From Iris pallida (taxonomy: Eukaryota; Streptophyta; Magnoliopsida; Asparagales; Iridaceae), in the NCBI GenBank assembly GCA_029216955.1, contig JANAVB010010791.1, forward strand, positions 9,642,721 through 9,706,720: a DNA stretch of 64,000 nucleotides, given 5' to 3'. Position 1 is the first letter of the stretch; every line of letters begins with the position of its first letter. Below the pieces are notes generated by a model that worked only from the letters and a program-made list of their open reading frames with translations, was not told the origin of the DNA and ran no database searches. The position numbers and the translations under genes are program-made. Positions 19,514 through 32,902 of this stretch are shown here, piece after piece.

Positions 19514-22500
19514 TGTCACTACCACTTTTCTAGCTTGAGGGTATTTTGGTCATTTTCAAAATTTTGGAATTAATTTGGAATTATTATTATTAATCATATT
19601 TATTAGAATTTTTCAGTAATTTTTAGTATAATTGTTTGGTGCTAGTTTGACTTTGACTAATGTTGACTTAGGAGACTGTCCTAGAGGCTAACCTAGGTCA
19701 TGACTACTTGGTTAGGTTAAGTAACCCTAGCTTGACCTAAGTTAGTGTTATCATAATCATTACAATTATTTTGGGGAGAATAGAATTTAATTTGATTAGG
19801 AAATGACTTGTGATTTCACAAGTCATTATATGACTTTAAGCCTTAAAAGCCCATAGGCCCACACCATGAACCAAACCCTAGCCCAAACCACACTTGGCCG
19901 GCCACTAGGTCTTCCTCTCCCTATTTAATCCCCTCCTAGAAATTAGGGCTAGCCTCCATAGGAATTATTTGCTAGTTTGGAAAGAGGTGAGTCTCCATCT
20001 TTCCTAATCCATAGAAAATCCATTTCAATTCATTTTTTTTCCCAAATCAATTATATTAGGACCTAAAATTATTGTACTTGCTGTTGTTATTGAGATATTT
20101 CAGGGAATACACAATTTGTGGATATTTTGGGAGCTTGAGGAACCATTTCATTTAGGGCTTTTGTGTAGATTTGCACCATAGGTAAACTTTTATTCTACTC
20201 CATAAATTCTTGATTTTATTTCATATCTAGGATGCCCTAGCCCTACCCTAGCTGTAGGACTAGATAACCCTAGGGTTCGAGTCCATTACGTGTCCGTATC
20301 GGACACGTATCAGCATGTATATGTATGTGTTCGACGAAATGCCCCAAAGGGCATTTCGTTTGATTTTGTGTAATGTTTTTGAATAGGAAAATAGGTTTTG
20401 ACCTCTCTTATGCATTTCCATTGCACTGAGCATATTTTAGTGTCGTGTCGGGTCATGGGGGACACGGGAACACGCGGGTGCGTGTGCGAGCGCGCGGCAT
20501 TGTAGCTACCCTGCTACTCGGGGATTGCTGTGCAGTGCACACGACACTTCGACACTTGAAACTCAACACACGTGTTGTGTCCACAACTGACACGAGGTTC
20601 TTAGGGTGACATGAGCCCGTGTGTCGTGTCGGACACGCATTTGCGTGTGCACGAGTAGTGTACTGTGCGTATCAGTGCCTGTGTATGTGTTCCCTGTTTC
20701 ATTCAGTTTTAAATAGTTTAAATAGTGGTTTAATTGATTAATTAGATCCTGTATATGATGTTTAATCTCTGTTAGAATTAGATTTACAAGTTAAATTAGG
20801 TTTTAATGTGGAATTTTGGATTCGAATTGGGTTTTGTTGCATGTTCCTGATACTGTCTGATACATTATTTTTCTCAGTAAAATTTCTAACTATTTAATCT
20901 CATTTTTAGTAATGTTACACTGCTAATTACTCCCATATATTGTTGTTTATATCTTAGCTTAATATTACATTCGATTTGGTTTTTAGTGTGAGAATGGAAT
21001 TCGAGCTAATGTGTTGGTTAGAAATCTGTCAACTGAGTTGTGTTCTTCAAAAACCTGAGATTATTTTTCCAGTTATTCCCATTTACCTGAGAATAAAATT
21101 TGATTGACTGATTGCCTTTCCTTTTCAAATTATGTGTGGGATATTCCTATTAAAACTGAGATTATGAATTGATTTTCCATCCTCTTGTTAACTGTGTTGA
21201 TATCCTGAGAAAGGTTATTTAAAACCTGAGAATGAACTTTGATTCACTGAATAGAACTAATTTCCTGAGAATGTTTTCCTATAGGCCAATGTGTACTGTA
21301 AATTTCAAAATTCATTTGTTGGTTAGTTCATTGCTTTGGGTTAACTCTTTTCTGTGTACTCACAAGCTATTGTACTTCACTGTTTTGTTCCAGTTTTCAT
21401 CATGGCTATGATTCACTATTAAACTGAAATGGTTTCATTACCTGAGATTGATTCCTATGTTATTCACTGATTCCTGTAAACTGAATTCCCTTTCCCTGTT
21501 TCATATTGATATGTGTATACACACTGTTACTTTTCCAGATTTCACATTGTAATTAGCCTACTGTTGTTTCCCTGTTTTCTGAGATTTTAATCTCTTAAAT
21601 ATTGTGAATTGTTTTCCTGATTCAGGATATCACACTCTCATGTGACACCACACCCTCACACCCTCACTCTCTTGACACACACATACACTTGAACATTTTG
21701 AGATTTCCATTTTTGGTATCCTACATATGTGGGATAAACTATAGGTACCTATATGCTAATGTGTGTGTACTATCATATACTAAATTGGATATATATAGTG
21801 TATGGGTGATACCATATGATATAATGTATTATATATAAATATGGTTGTAAGGGTGATATGTATATAGATAGCCTATATGTGTATATTCTAAGTTAGATTA
21901 TAATATATATCTTTATGAGTATTATTTAGATAGAGATATATGACATGAAGTCATGTGATTGTAGGTTGGCTTAGGCATGGTATGGCCTAAGGCCTATGGG
22001 TAGCTGAATGCCTAATATGGAGTCTAGAATAGACTGTTTAGCCTTGATAGGACCTAGAATGGCTTGTTGACCATAGTTTGACTTAGGTTGACTTTAGGGT
22101 TGACCAGAGTTGACCAAGAGTTGACTTTGGTCTAGATGGACCTAGATTCATGTAGAATGCATAGTAGTGCATCTTCTTATCATTCTGGACTTGTTGTGAC
22201 TTGTGCTGTTCCAATAGGAGCCAGACACCACTCCTCGGATAGTACTTTCATCTTGGACATTCAGTTAGCAGGCGAGTACATTCTCTGATCTTTTCATACC
22301 TGTCTGGACTATATTCTTGCTCTAAATTACTCTACATGATGCTGACACGTATCTTCACGGATTAGTACTATATGGATCCTTTCCTGAGATGTTATCCCTC
22401 TACGGGTGCATCGGGTATTTCATGTTCATGTACTTTATCATGTGTATCAGGTACTCCTTGTACTCGTACTAGTTCATGTTTTTACATGTTCTCATGTGCT

Positions 22501-23364
22501 TTCACGTGCCTCATGTACTACTCATTACATGAGTTCACGTATCTTTAGCTGTATTCATGTGCTTATAACGTAACTTGAATGGATCATTGTGTATTGATTG
22601 GGGCGGGGTGAGTAGAATTGGTTATGTGATCATTATCCCCAGTAGCTATATTCATGTGCCTCTTAGTTGTATTCATGTGCCCCTAAGCCGTTTACTTAAC
22701 CATATTGTACTTTAAATCACTTAGCCACTTACAGTCTCTACTTATCATGTATTTACTTTCAGTTACAAATATCTCCTGTTTACTCGTACTTTCTTTTCAG
22801 CACTTCCTGTATTTTACTCTATTGCATGTTTTATACTCCTAACCTGTTATGAACTGTTGAGAGATATGTGCTCGTTTCCGTCCTGATTGGACCTGTTGAA
22901 AATTTTACAGAGGACGAGGAGGAGGCCTGCTTAGACACTTGCTATGGGACAGCCTTAGAGGACACTTGCGATCCGGACTTCCAGTCGGATCCCTTAGCAG
23001 TAGAGACAGTTGCTCCATAGATAGTTTTTATCTTATTTCATAGCATTGGAGTTTGAGTTATATATATTTGGATATGTATTATGTTTGGATGTTGTGGAGT
23101 TTATCATAGACACTTAGCTTCTCTCTATTGTATTCCTGTGGATTTTGGATCTTGCATATTTATATCATTCTATCTTTATCCTGTTCTACCTTAGTTGTGA
23201 TTGAGATATATTTCTGTTATGTCACCCCCATTCGGAGAGTATAACTGTTATTACCTTCAACTGTTAGATGTTGTGACCTAGGACAGCGTTCTACCGCCGA
23301 TACTGCGGCGTAGGCTGGACGTACCCACGTCTCGTGCCCTTACTCTAGGGTGCGGGTCGTGACA
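19514..23364 (+). repeat. E1 3' LTR (3,851 bp)
   Basis: It begins TGTCACTACC and ends GGGTCGTGACA, colinear with 814-4660. Palindrome (19802-19827), TATA-like box, dyad (20288-20308) and TTGAC run are all present. Followed by the TSD GAATA at 23365-23369. Confidence 0.95.
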
Positions 23365-23369
23365 GAATA
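23365..23369. repeat. Target site duplication of E1, right copy (GAATA)
   Basis: Matches 809-813. Confidence 0.95.
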
Positions 23370-24099
23370 TAATAGAGAAAATGTAAACTATATCATATAT
23401 ATATATATATGTGTGTGTGATTCAGAGCACAAGACAGTTATGTGATTGGCTTAGGTTGTACATGGTTATTCTACGGTAACTCTAGTATACGTGAGGGAAT
23501 AATAGATATACACATTTTTACACTAGAGGGATTTAATCACATAACCATTTCTACTCCTCCTACCCCAATCAATACACAAGGATCTGATCAAGTTATGTTA
23601 CGTACATGATTGTTAGTTATACATTATCACATGTGAGCACATGAGAGCACATGTGTGTACATGAAGAATATGAGTACAAGGAGTATATGATGCACATGAT
23701 GAAGTATATGAACATAAAATACCCGATGCACCCGATGAGGGGATAGCATCTCATGAAAAGATCCATATAGTACCAATACGTGTTAACAACATGTCAGCAT
23801 CAAGTAAAGTAGTCTGGAGTAGACAATATAGATACTATCATGAATAAAAACTAACAGAAAATGTACTCGCCTAATATCCTGAGCAATTGATGTGTATCGG
23901 TGTCCGAACTGGAGTCACAAAGTCCTATTATATGAGATATTGGTTATAATGTGTTCAATTGACTAATAATGATGTCTACATGCTACTAGGTCTTTATAGG
24001 TCCAAAGTCAACTATTGGTCAACAACTAGTCAATTTCCTAGAGTTTTGGTCAACCTGGCTATTAGTCAAAACCTACATTAACTAACCTCATAATCTAAC
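23370..24099 (-). repeat. LTR-A, second part
   Basis: Resumes the LTR broken by E1. It contains an AT/GT microsatellite (about 23393-23418), a stretch with ACTCGCC..CCTGAG like that in the E2 and E4 LTRs, and five TTGAC/GTCAA motifs in 24000-24080. It ends CTAAC (24095-24099) at the left terminus of E2. CTAAC is probably the E2 target site duplication, whose partner lies beyond the window. No gene is present. Confidence 0.7.
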
Positions 24100-25399
24100 T
24101 GTCATGACCCGCACCCTGATTAGGGGCACGAAAAGCGGTTACGTCCAGCCTACGCCGCAGAATCGGCGGTAGAAAACTGTATAGCTCTCCTAGAAAGTAT
24201 AGCATCTAGACACAATATATAAAGACATATCATCTCCACACGGAGGAATATAATCTCAACTCAATCACAAGATAACTAGAAAAGATAGGCACGAATATCA
24301 TATAGATATGGTGAATATAGAATGCGGAAATAAAGCAAGGTCACAACCAGAAATGAGTCGAAGACATAACATAAGGTCCCGAATAACATATGTATCAAAA
24401 GTCTAACATAAGCTGGATCGCAGTCCAAACAAACCTAGCTAATATATCTAGATAGGTGTACTGTCGTCCACTAGCTCCGAGGGTGTCAGCTGGTCACAGT
24501 CTATGTCCTGACCATACCCATAGTGGGTAGAACAGTCCGTATCTATGTCATCTGGATATATCATAACGGTATCCTGTCAGTAAAATAAACAGTACAATGC
24601 TGGAAACAAATTTCATAGTAATGATAAATGCTCTAACAGTCAATCATAACAGAGTACAAGATGAACATATCAAGATGTAAGTATAACAGGATATGTAAAC
24701 TGGAAATCATGTCAAGGTGAAACATGCAGGGAAAGTAAGCTGAACTGTAATATGTGACTGATGTAATAAATGTAAAATGTGCCTCGAATATTATAGCATA
24801 ATATGATCGGTATGGGTCAAGATCAGGCTTCCAGCCGACCGGCTACAAGTACGTGGACTCGGCCCGGCCAGGATGGCAAGCTATGGAACAAGTAGTAGCA
24901 CAGGTCAGGCTATACCCATCGTGAGGTGAGGATATAGCTATGATACAAGTAGTAACTCAAGATGGGCATTGATCACACTATCTATAAAATTTCCTATTCC
25001 CCGAATAGTATATGGATCCGGACATAGCACGTCATGACGCGGGATTCCCTAAGAGGGGAGCAAGTCATCTTCAGGAATCAGCGTCAATACAAGTACAAGA
25101 AATCAAGATCAAGCAAGTACCAGTATCCCAAAAAATCCAGTAATGACATCTCATGACAGGAATCCGACAATACTAGTCCGTGCACCAATGTGTCGAGAAT
25201 CAAATAAACACTATAACTGAGCTGGTAGAGAAGATATCAAGACAAGTAACTACTATCAGAGAATGTACTCGCCTGCTGTCCTGAGCTGTAGGGTATATCA
25301 ATGCTCAGAGTGGTAATTAGATACCTAAAGATGAGATATTGCATGTTAATTTGGGTTTAACAAAGTTATGAATGATTTCTAATGTATGATATGAAATCT

Positions 25400-25735
25400 A
25401 GGTCAAACTAGGTCACACTGAGTCACACTAAGTCCTGTCAAGTCAATCTAAGTCAAACTAAGTCATGTCAAGTCAAACTGAGTCAACTCTAGGTCATACT
25501 AGTCATAGCAAGTCAAAACAAGTAAAAGCAAGTCAAACGGGGTCAAGAGTTGACTTACAGTTGACTTTTAGTCAACCGGTCAACCCTGGTCAACTCTAGG
25601 TCAAACTGGTCAAGTGTTGACCAATAGTTGACTTTTGGTCAACTGGTCGACTCTAGTTTGGATTTGGACCATTTTAGACAAAGGGTTGACTCATTGTTGA
25701 CTTTTGGATAAAAAGTCAACTATGGGTCAACCGAG
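25400..25735. promoter_or_regulatory. Array of about 24 TTGAC (W-box core) motifs in the E2 LTR
   Basis: Counted by eye on both strands, about 24 TTGAC/GTCAA occur in about 335 bases, against less than one expected at random. TTGAC followed by C or T is the W-box bound by WRKY transcription factors. Smaller clusters stand in the LTRs of E1, E4 and LTR-A. A role in stress-induced transcription is inference. Confidence 0.6.
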
Positions 25736-26564
25736 TCGAAATTGGTTCAAATATGATATTTGTAGGGTGTACCTATCAAGACACCTAAGTTTCAAGTTAA
25801 ACCGACAACCCGTATCCCGTATCTTGAATTTACCCTTTATATATTATTTACCCTTACCACTCTAACACTAAAGCCAAGTGGCTTTCCCTAAGAGTTTTAC
25901 TCCCGACTTCCTAGGGTAGTAAGATACAAGCCTATACTAACATTACCTACCAAGTTTCCTAGGTAAGGTGCACATCCAGTCCATCTTACGACTCATGTTG
26001 TTCGATTACCCATTATCTTGAGTATCGTAAGATACTCAATGGTATCATGAGATACCATTTTCCCCACCTCAAACGAAACCCCGATTTTAACTTAGGAGCC
26101 TACCCACAAACTCTATTTCATATTAGCTAAGTCCTATTTCAATTTGGATACGTTCTGACACTCGTATCTCAATATTCCCCTTTCACTCACCCTCACACAA
26201 ACACTCACACACACTCTCAAGACCCCACAAAACTCACTCTCACACACACACACATATATAAATACAAAAATCTGAAATTAAAGTGTCTAAAACACTTAGA
26301 GGCAAAATTAAATATTCTTGGGGTGTCCAACTTGGGAGAAAATACTAGGACACAAGCACAAATCATAACTCATCCTAGGACACACCAAATGGACTCAAAC
26401 TTGACACAAATAGGGACACAACCATAGGGATCAATCCTACTTGGTCAAAACTATTCCACATGATGAAGAAATGGAAATAGAGGATAGTTTGTACCTATTG
26501 GGAGATGGATCCCGATACAAAATCCTCCGATACGGCTCCGACACAAAGTGAATTGTTTAGGACA

Positions 26565-26569
26565 CACCT
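26565..26569. repeat. Target site duplication of E3, left copy (CACCT)
   Basis: Directly precedes the TG of the first E3 LTR. The second copy is at 51686-51690. Confidence 0.95.
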
Positions 26570-27786
26570 TGCAAACCTCCTAAATTTTCTACTACGATTT
26601 TTTTTTTGTATTTATTTTATACTTCGCATACGAGTTCGCATTGTGGTATTGTGTAGCGTACAAGATTTGTATTTCGTATTGGCTCGACGAGTGCGAATAT
26701 GTGTCGAGGTACATATTTTAGAAAAACATTTTTATTATAAATTTTATTTTATATACGAAAGTACATGTTCAAATAAAGGTGATAAAATTGAAATTTGTTT
26801 ATACATATTTTTGTTATTTATAAAAGCTATTTTTTTTATTTAATATTTAGGTAATTTTCTTGATTTTCAAAATTAATTAATGTTATATTTTAATATTTAT
26901 GAAAAAGGTATTTAAAATATTGTTTTATTTAATATTTGAATTATTTTAATAATTTAAATTGGAAAATATTTTATTTATTTTATTTAGAATATTTTAAATT
27001 AAGTATAAAATTTATTTAGATTGGATTTGATTTGGATTGAATTATTTTAAATCAATTTGAATTAATAGATGATTTACCTAATTGGGATTTAAATCCTCTC
27101 AATCCCTATCCGACTGGGAATTTCTACCTACTATAAAAGGAGAGGTACTCCTCCATAATTCTCTACCACAACCACATTATGCATCGTGTCTGTGACCATC
27201 CAGTCTCTTATTCCATATTTTACAAATAAATATTCTTTCTCCGTGTCGACAACCCCGACACAATATACTACAAATCCCTAAACCTAACCTAGCCCTGTCG
27301 ACACAAGCCTGCCGAGCCAACCCCAGCCATCTGCTACTCGGTCGTACCCACTGGACCACGTTCCCGCTCGCCTCTACCTCCAGCGACACCAATACAGTCT
27401 CTTTCCGACACAATGCCAACATCCCCACTACTTGCTGCCAACACCTGTGCCTCCATCACCACGACCACCCCCTCCCTTCATCATTCTCGTCACCAGCATC
27501 GGTATTATTTCCGCCACCGCCATCACGCACGCAGAGAGAGAACATAGAAAGAGGAAGAGAATCTAGCCAGCTCCGTCGTCGCCATCCGACCTCCCTGAGC
27601 CGACGACCCCGTCCCCGTCGGTGACTAGATCCGATGGTACCCTGCCGGATCCGTCCACCGTATGCCAGCACGAGACCGTATCGAGTCTCAACCAACGGAT
27701 CTGCGTGGCCTGATCGCGTCAGCTCACCGCCGAGCCGCCCTGGCGCCGCAGCACTATTCCCGGAGCTGACCCACCGTCCGTCGGTG
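26570..27786 (+). repeat. E3 LTR1, truncated
   Basis: Starts TGCAAACCTCCTAAATTTTC, matches the first part of LTR2 and LTR3, and stops at CCGTCCGTCGGTG, where it joins internal-region sequence that corresponds to 45965 onward. Compared with LTR2 it also lacks about 95 bases near 26785. TATA box TATAAAAGG at 27132-27140. The GC-rich part (about 27230-27786) has open frames on the minus strand without known domains. Confidence 0.9.
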
Positions 27787-30085
27787 AACAACCTATGATG
27801 ATTGAAAATTTTGGTGGAGTATCTTGGAAATTTTATTGAGAAACTTCGAGGAACTTAAAATTTAGATTAGATCATATATTGGTGAAGGACCAAAAAACAA
27901 GTAAGGTCACACTAGTGAGATAGAAGTATTCCACATTAGATTGCCATACCACCTATGATTATGATATTGCATATACACAAGTATAGTTAGTCATCGACCA
28001 ACCCGATGAACATATCTTTGACTTACTCGACCTTCCCTCAAATCTAGATCTTTATTCGTGACCATCTAATTGTTTGAAACTTAGAAACGATTAGAATCAT
28101 TCCCTTGACCATACCTTTATCTAGGAGACTATCTTCTCCCTAGAAACCGTGTCTCTAACTTATTTTTTACCTCGATCTACGAGATTCCATTAATTATCTT
28201 TATTCCGTACTTTAACTGCATCCTTTTTGTGCATTAATCAGTACCTTAGGAAAACCCACTTTCTATCTTGATCATTTAGGCGTTCCCCATCTTGACTTTG
28301 ATATTTGGAGAACAACAATAGATTTTTCCTTCCAACAAATTTCACATGCAAGACGTAGACGACTCCACCTTCATGTAGGTATATCATGTTCCACTAAAAT
28401 ATGTTCCCTTGTACTCTATTTTTATGGTACGACTTTCGGGTCATAAAGACTAACTTATACCATGGTACCTATATACTTTTGAATATATATTTGCACTCAA
28501 TCTCGACTCAAATATTCGGCCCGATTGCGATCTACTAAATCCGTTAAATGCTTAACCTTGTGTTTTATCTTGACTGCTTAACCCTTGTGATATTATTTTT
28601 GTATTATCTTGATTTACTTAGACCCATGACACCTTTTACTCTTCATGCAATACTAGCAACACTTACTTTTCTCCCTTTCAATTAAATTGCTTACTCATAT
28701 TTCACTATGATTTTTCCATTGTTTATGCAACATTGTTCCTTATATGATTCCCTTATGCGAAATGAAATTTGATCATGACAATCTCGGGTTAGTAGAGGTA
28801 GATTAGAGAACCCCACAGCAAGGATAAATAACACAGTTGGCTAAGATAATTACGAGACTACAAGGTGTAGAATGGACATAAATAAAAATGTGCGATAAAT
28901 CCAAATAGATGAAGTGAGAAATGTTATATTGTGTTGATAAAACAATCAAAGGTAAATAGACTTCTCAAATTTACAAAATTTGTTTCGAGGTAACAAAATG
29001 TTGAGCGAAGAAATTCTTAAAGTGTTGGTGGTTTAAGAACCAAATTTATATACTAAATTGATGGATGCAAATTCTCGATAAAGACAATGTTGACGTTGCC
29101 TTCGATAAATTATAGTGTTATGAAGAGAATAGGCTTCAAGGATAACCAATGGTGAAGAAAGAAATTGCTTACATTTTTGACGAATCAAGGAATACGACCC
29201 TAAGATGATTATGAATATGAAGTAAGACGGGTTTCATTTTTACCATCATGAATTAAAAGATCAATGGATTCCAATTCCCGAAGAAGACACTAATAGGTAA
29301 AGAATTTTTATTGTGTTGTGAAGATTTGATCAACAAATATTGAAGGTGATAGCTTATTTTGGGTACTTTAAGGATAAGTACGAATTTCCTACAAAGAATG
29401 TTGATTTAACATTTGATTAAACATATTGAAGGATTATCTAGAACCTACTCTTGAAGAGATTGTGAACGACGAGATCTATTTTAAGAAAAATGAATATATA
29501 TAGATATGTGAGAGAAGTACATTAGAGATTCATTTAATTCAAAATTTGTTGAACTTGTTGAAAATTTTTACGATGAAATATTGAATTAGATAATTGCATA
29601 CATTTTGGAATTTAAAATTTGTGAGGAAAATGATTGAAGTAAATAAAGAAGAAAAGAAAGTTATAGAATATATTGCAATAGTGAATGACAAATTGATAAG
29701 GACGATCGAGATTTTAATAATATTGAAAACATGCAAGGAAATGTTGAATCAAGAATAGTGGTCTAATGATCAAAATTTATATTGGAAGACTATTACCTAT
29801 TTGGGGAGCTTGCATGTCCATAGAACAAATGATAGTGAATGATGGATTATAGGCATCGAGGGGTTGTCATACGCATAATCATACTATAACCGATTCTTTC
29901 CTAGTCATCCAACTGATCTATTATCATTGAAATGTCGTCCACCTCCTCGCAAAATATTTTGTTTGCATTCTCGTCCCAAGAAAATCTCGTACATCTATTC
30001 GAATATACTGCTTCTACCTCCTTCACCCTACCTACACTAATTATTCCTAAATTTTGAGGACAAAAATCTTTTAAGTTGGGTAGGA
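27787..30085 (+). other. E3 internal region 1 (5' part deleted), noncoding
   Basis: Nearly identical to 45965-48265. The PBS, leader and about 0.9 kb of internal sequence are missing at its left edge. It has no open frame above about 65 codons. It ends with the PPT AAGTTGGGTAGGA (30073-30085) before LTR2. Confidence 0.88.
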
Positions 30086-32902
30086 TGTAAACCCCCTAAA
30101 TTTTCTACTACGATTTTTTTTTATTTTTGTATTTATTTTATACTTCGCATACGAGTTCGCATTGTGGTATTGTGTAGCGTGCGAGATTTGCGTTTCGTAT
30201 TGGCTCGACGAGTGCGAATATGTGTCGAGGTACATATTTTAGAAAAATATTTTTATTATAAGTTTTATTTTATATATGAAAGTACATGTTCAAACAAAGG
30301 TGATAAATATTTTTATTTGTATAAAAAGATTATTTTATTCGTCGTTTACAAATAAGTTGTGATTTGAAAATTTTGGTTGAATATTTTGTAAAAATTGAAA
30401 TTTGTTTATAAATATTTTTGTTATTTATAAAAGCTATTTTTTTGATTTAATATTTAGGTAATTTTCTTGATTTTTGAAATTAATTAATGTTATATTTTAA
30501 TATTCATGAAAAAGGTATTTAAAATGTTGTTTTATTTAATATTTGAATTATTTTAATAATTTAAATTGGAAAAAATTTTATTGACTTTATTTAGAATATT
30601 TTAAATTTAGTATAGAATTTATTTAGATTGGATTTGATTTGGATTGAATTATTTTAAATCAATTTGAATTAATAGATGATTTACCTAATTGGGATTTAAA
30701 TCCTCTCAATCCCTATCCGACTGGAAATTTCCACCTCCTATAAAAGGAAAGGTACTCCTCCATAATTCTCTACCACAACCACATTGTGCAACGTGTCTGT
30801 GACCATCCAGTCTCTTATTCCATATTTTACAAATACAATATTCCTTCTTCGTGTCGACAACCCCGACACGATACATTACAAATCCCTAAACCTAACCTAG
30901 CCCTGTCGACACCAGCCTGCTGAGCCAACCCCGGCCATCTGCTACTCGATCGTACCCACTGGACCATGTTCCCGCTCGCCTCTACATCCAGCGACACCAA
31001 TACAGCCTATTCCCGACACAACGCCAACATCCCCACTACTTGCTGCCAACACCTGTGCCTCCATCACCATGACCACCCCCTCCCTTCATCATTCTCGTCA
31101 CCACCATCGGCATTATTTCCGCCACCGCTATCACGCACGCAGAGAGAGAACATAGAAAGAGGAAGAGAATCTAACCGGCTCCGCCGTCGCCATTCGGCCT
31201 CCCTGAGCCGGCGACCACGTACCCGTCGGTGACTAGATCCGACGCCACCCTGCCGGATCCGTCCATCGCAAGCCAGCACGAGACCGTGTCGAGTCTCAAC
31301 CACCGGATTTGCATGGCCTGACCGCGTCAGCTCACCGCCGAGCCGCCCTGGCGCCGCAGCACTGTTCCCGGAGCTGACCCACCGTCCGTCGGTGTGCCGC
31401 CCAACCGGCAATGGAACTGCTTGGCCGTATGTGTCCTCCATCGTCTGCCACCCTCGAGCCTGTACCAGATCTACCGACCCTCATCGTAGTTGTCTACCGC
31501 CGCCACGCCGCCGCGGTCTCCTCCACCGTCGGCGTCTGCCCTCCGCCCTCCGGCTTCCCCGCACCTCCGGCCACCTGACGCGCCCGAACCGCCGACCGCA
31601 CAGCGCGTGACTGCCCCCTTCTGCGCTTCACCGCCGGTGAACACGCCGGATGCCGCCCAGGTGAAACCCATCGAAATCTTCTCTCCATCTCTCTCTCTCT
31701 CAGTGTAACGAATTGGGGGGGGATTGAGTTGTTTGGCTTTGGGAAATTAATATTATTATTATTCTTAATAAATGGGGGAGATGAGCTGTAAAGTTTTGAT
31801 AAAAAAATTATTAGTATTATTCTTTTCATTATAATTATTATGATTAATATCAACTATTATTCTTTATTATCTAAATATTATTATTAATATTATTAGTATC
31901 AGTATTATTATTACTAATATTATCATCATTATTGTAATTAGTTTATCATCGTTATATTTAGGTTATCACTATTATTGTTATTAAAATGTTTAATTGAGGT
32001 TATCCTACTATTTTCTAAAAATTATAAATATTATGGCTAAAGCCTAGTTCTATATTTCAAAAATTGGTTTAAAAACCCTAAGGGTGTGATTTTATATTTC
32101 TATGATATTTTGAGTACGTTTTAGTCCTAAATCGTTTTTAGATATTATATTTCCAAAACATTGCTAAAAACTAGTCGTTACCGATTTATACAATATTTAT
32201 ACCGAAAGTATTTTGACTAATAAGATGAAATTTTCAAAATTATTATATATAAATATTTCAAGTATTTTCGTAAATGAATTTGTTACAAGCAAACATGTTT
32301 TTAAAGTAATATAAATATTTCCTAATAATTTGTATATTCATCTACTCCCCAAATTCTCCTAATTATCCTCATTTCTCATGACTAATCATGCTTGCCTAAT
32401 TTCCTCGTGACTCTCGGACCATTATACCTCGAACTTGGCTACTGGATAGACATGACTTGTCGGATTATCGTACTACACCAGGCGACACACCAGGCAAGAT
32501 ACCTTGCCATTATACTGCTTATATTCAGTTGTATTTTATTACATATCACTGTTCATTTATTTACAGTTCTTGATTTATCGTCTGCTCAGTGATATTAAAT
32601 ATACTTTGTTATTATCCTTTGATTGCATATGGACTTAGAGTTAAGAGACCACCGTTGTAGTGTATTGCATATACCTTGACACAGTTGTACCACGAGGATG
32701 TGTGAGATGAGTAGCATGTAGAGGTTCTTGTGTGTGGGCTGATCCCCCATGTGCATTCGTTAGGACTAACTGCTAATCGAGGCATGTTAGGAGACTTAGC
32801 AGTTAGTAGAGAAACATGGTCGTGGATGCGACATGATAGGTACATTGGGTGGGAAGGACATTTCCTTGTCGTATGGGCTTCGATTGCACTTCCCTTGTAA
32901 CG
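30086..32902 (+). repeat. E3 LTR2, first part
   Basis: Starts TGTAAACCCCCTAAATT. TATA box TATAAAAGG at 30739-30747. A GC-rich block (about 30850-31680) is followed by a TC run and then an ATT-rich stretch (about 31745-31990). Interrupted after GTAACG (32897-32902) by E4 and resuming at 44379. Frames in the GC-rich block (for example 31064-31441, minus) recur in LTR1 and LTR3 but show no known domain. Confidence 0.92.
32898..32902. repeat. Target site duplication of E4, left copy (TAACG)
   Basis: TAACG precedes E4 and TAACC follows it (44379-44383). The unoccupied LTR3 reads TTTGTAACCCGGAAG (51038-51052), so TAACC is the original site and the left copy has one substitution. Confidence 0.85.

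Larger units (their letters stand above)
814..23364 (+). mobile_element. E1: Tekay-type chromovirus (Ty3/gypsy), interrupted by a copia element
   Basis: This is a complete LTR retrotransposon with LTRs at 814-4660 and 19514-23364, TSD GAATA on both sides, a tRNA-Ile-type PBS at 4670 and a PPT ending at 19513. Order inside is gag, protease, RT, RNase H, integrase, chromodomain, as in Ty3/gypsy chromoviruses. The C-terminal chromodomain-like end (residues around TWEREDEM..YPYLF) places it in the Del/Tekay group. Without the 9.7-kb copia insertion and its extra TSD copy (6917-16627) it would be about 12.8 kb. The frame has at least seven in-frame stops and two altered RT catalytic residues, so it cannot be autonomous. 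Confidence 0.95.
24100..26569 (-). repeat. E2 3' LTR, first part
   Basis: Begins TGTCATGACCCGCACC with the conserved CCAGCCTACGCCGCAG block and matches 63131-63705 over their shared length. A dense array of TTGAC/GTCAA motifs occupies 25400-25735. The last five bases, CACCT (26565-26569), are the left TSD copy of E3. The LTR continues at 51691. No gene is present; I see no domain in the small frames. Confidence 0.9.

Noticed and set aside
24100..26569. LTR of E1 or E4 in another position
   Set aside because: Only the terminal block is shared. The body matches 63131-63705 instead, so it belongs to E2.
26505..26843. 112-codon frame across the left end of E3
   Set aside because: It starts in the E2 LTR and runs across the E3 terminus. 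It has no domain and a strongly AT-rich, hydrophobic composition, so it is a junction artefact.
27456..27791. Minus-strand frame in E3 LTR1 as a gene
   Set aside because: It crosses the LTR1/internal junction and recurs in LTR2 and LTR3 with indels. Codon use follows the GC-rich block, with no domain.
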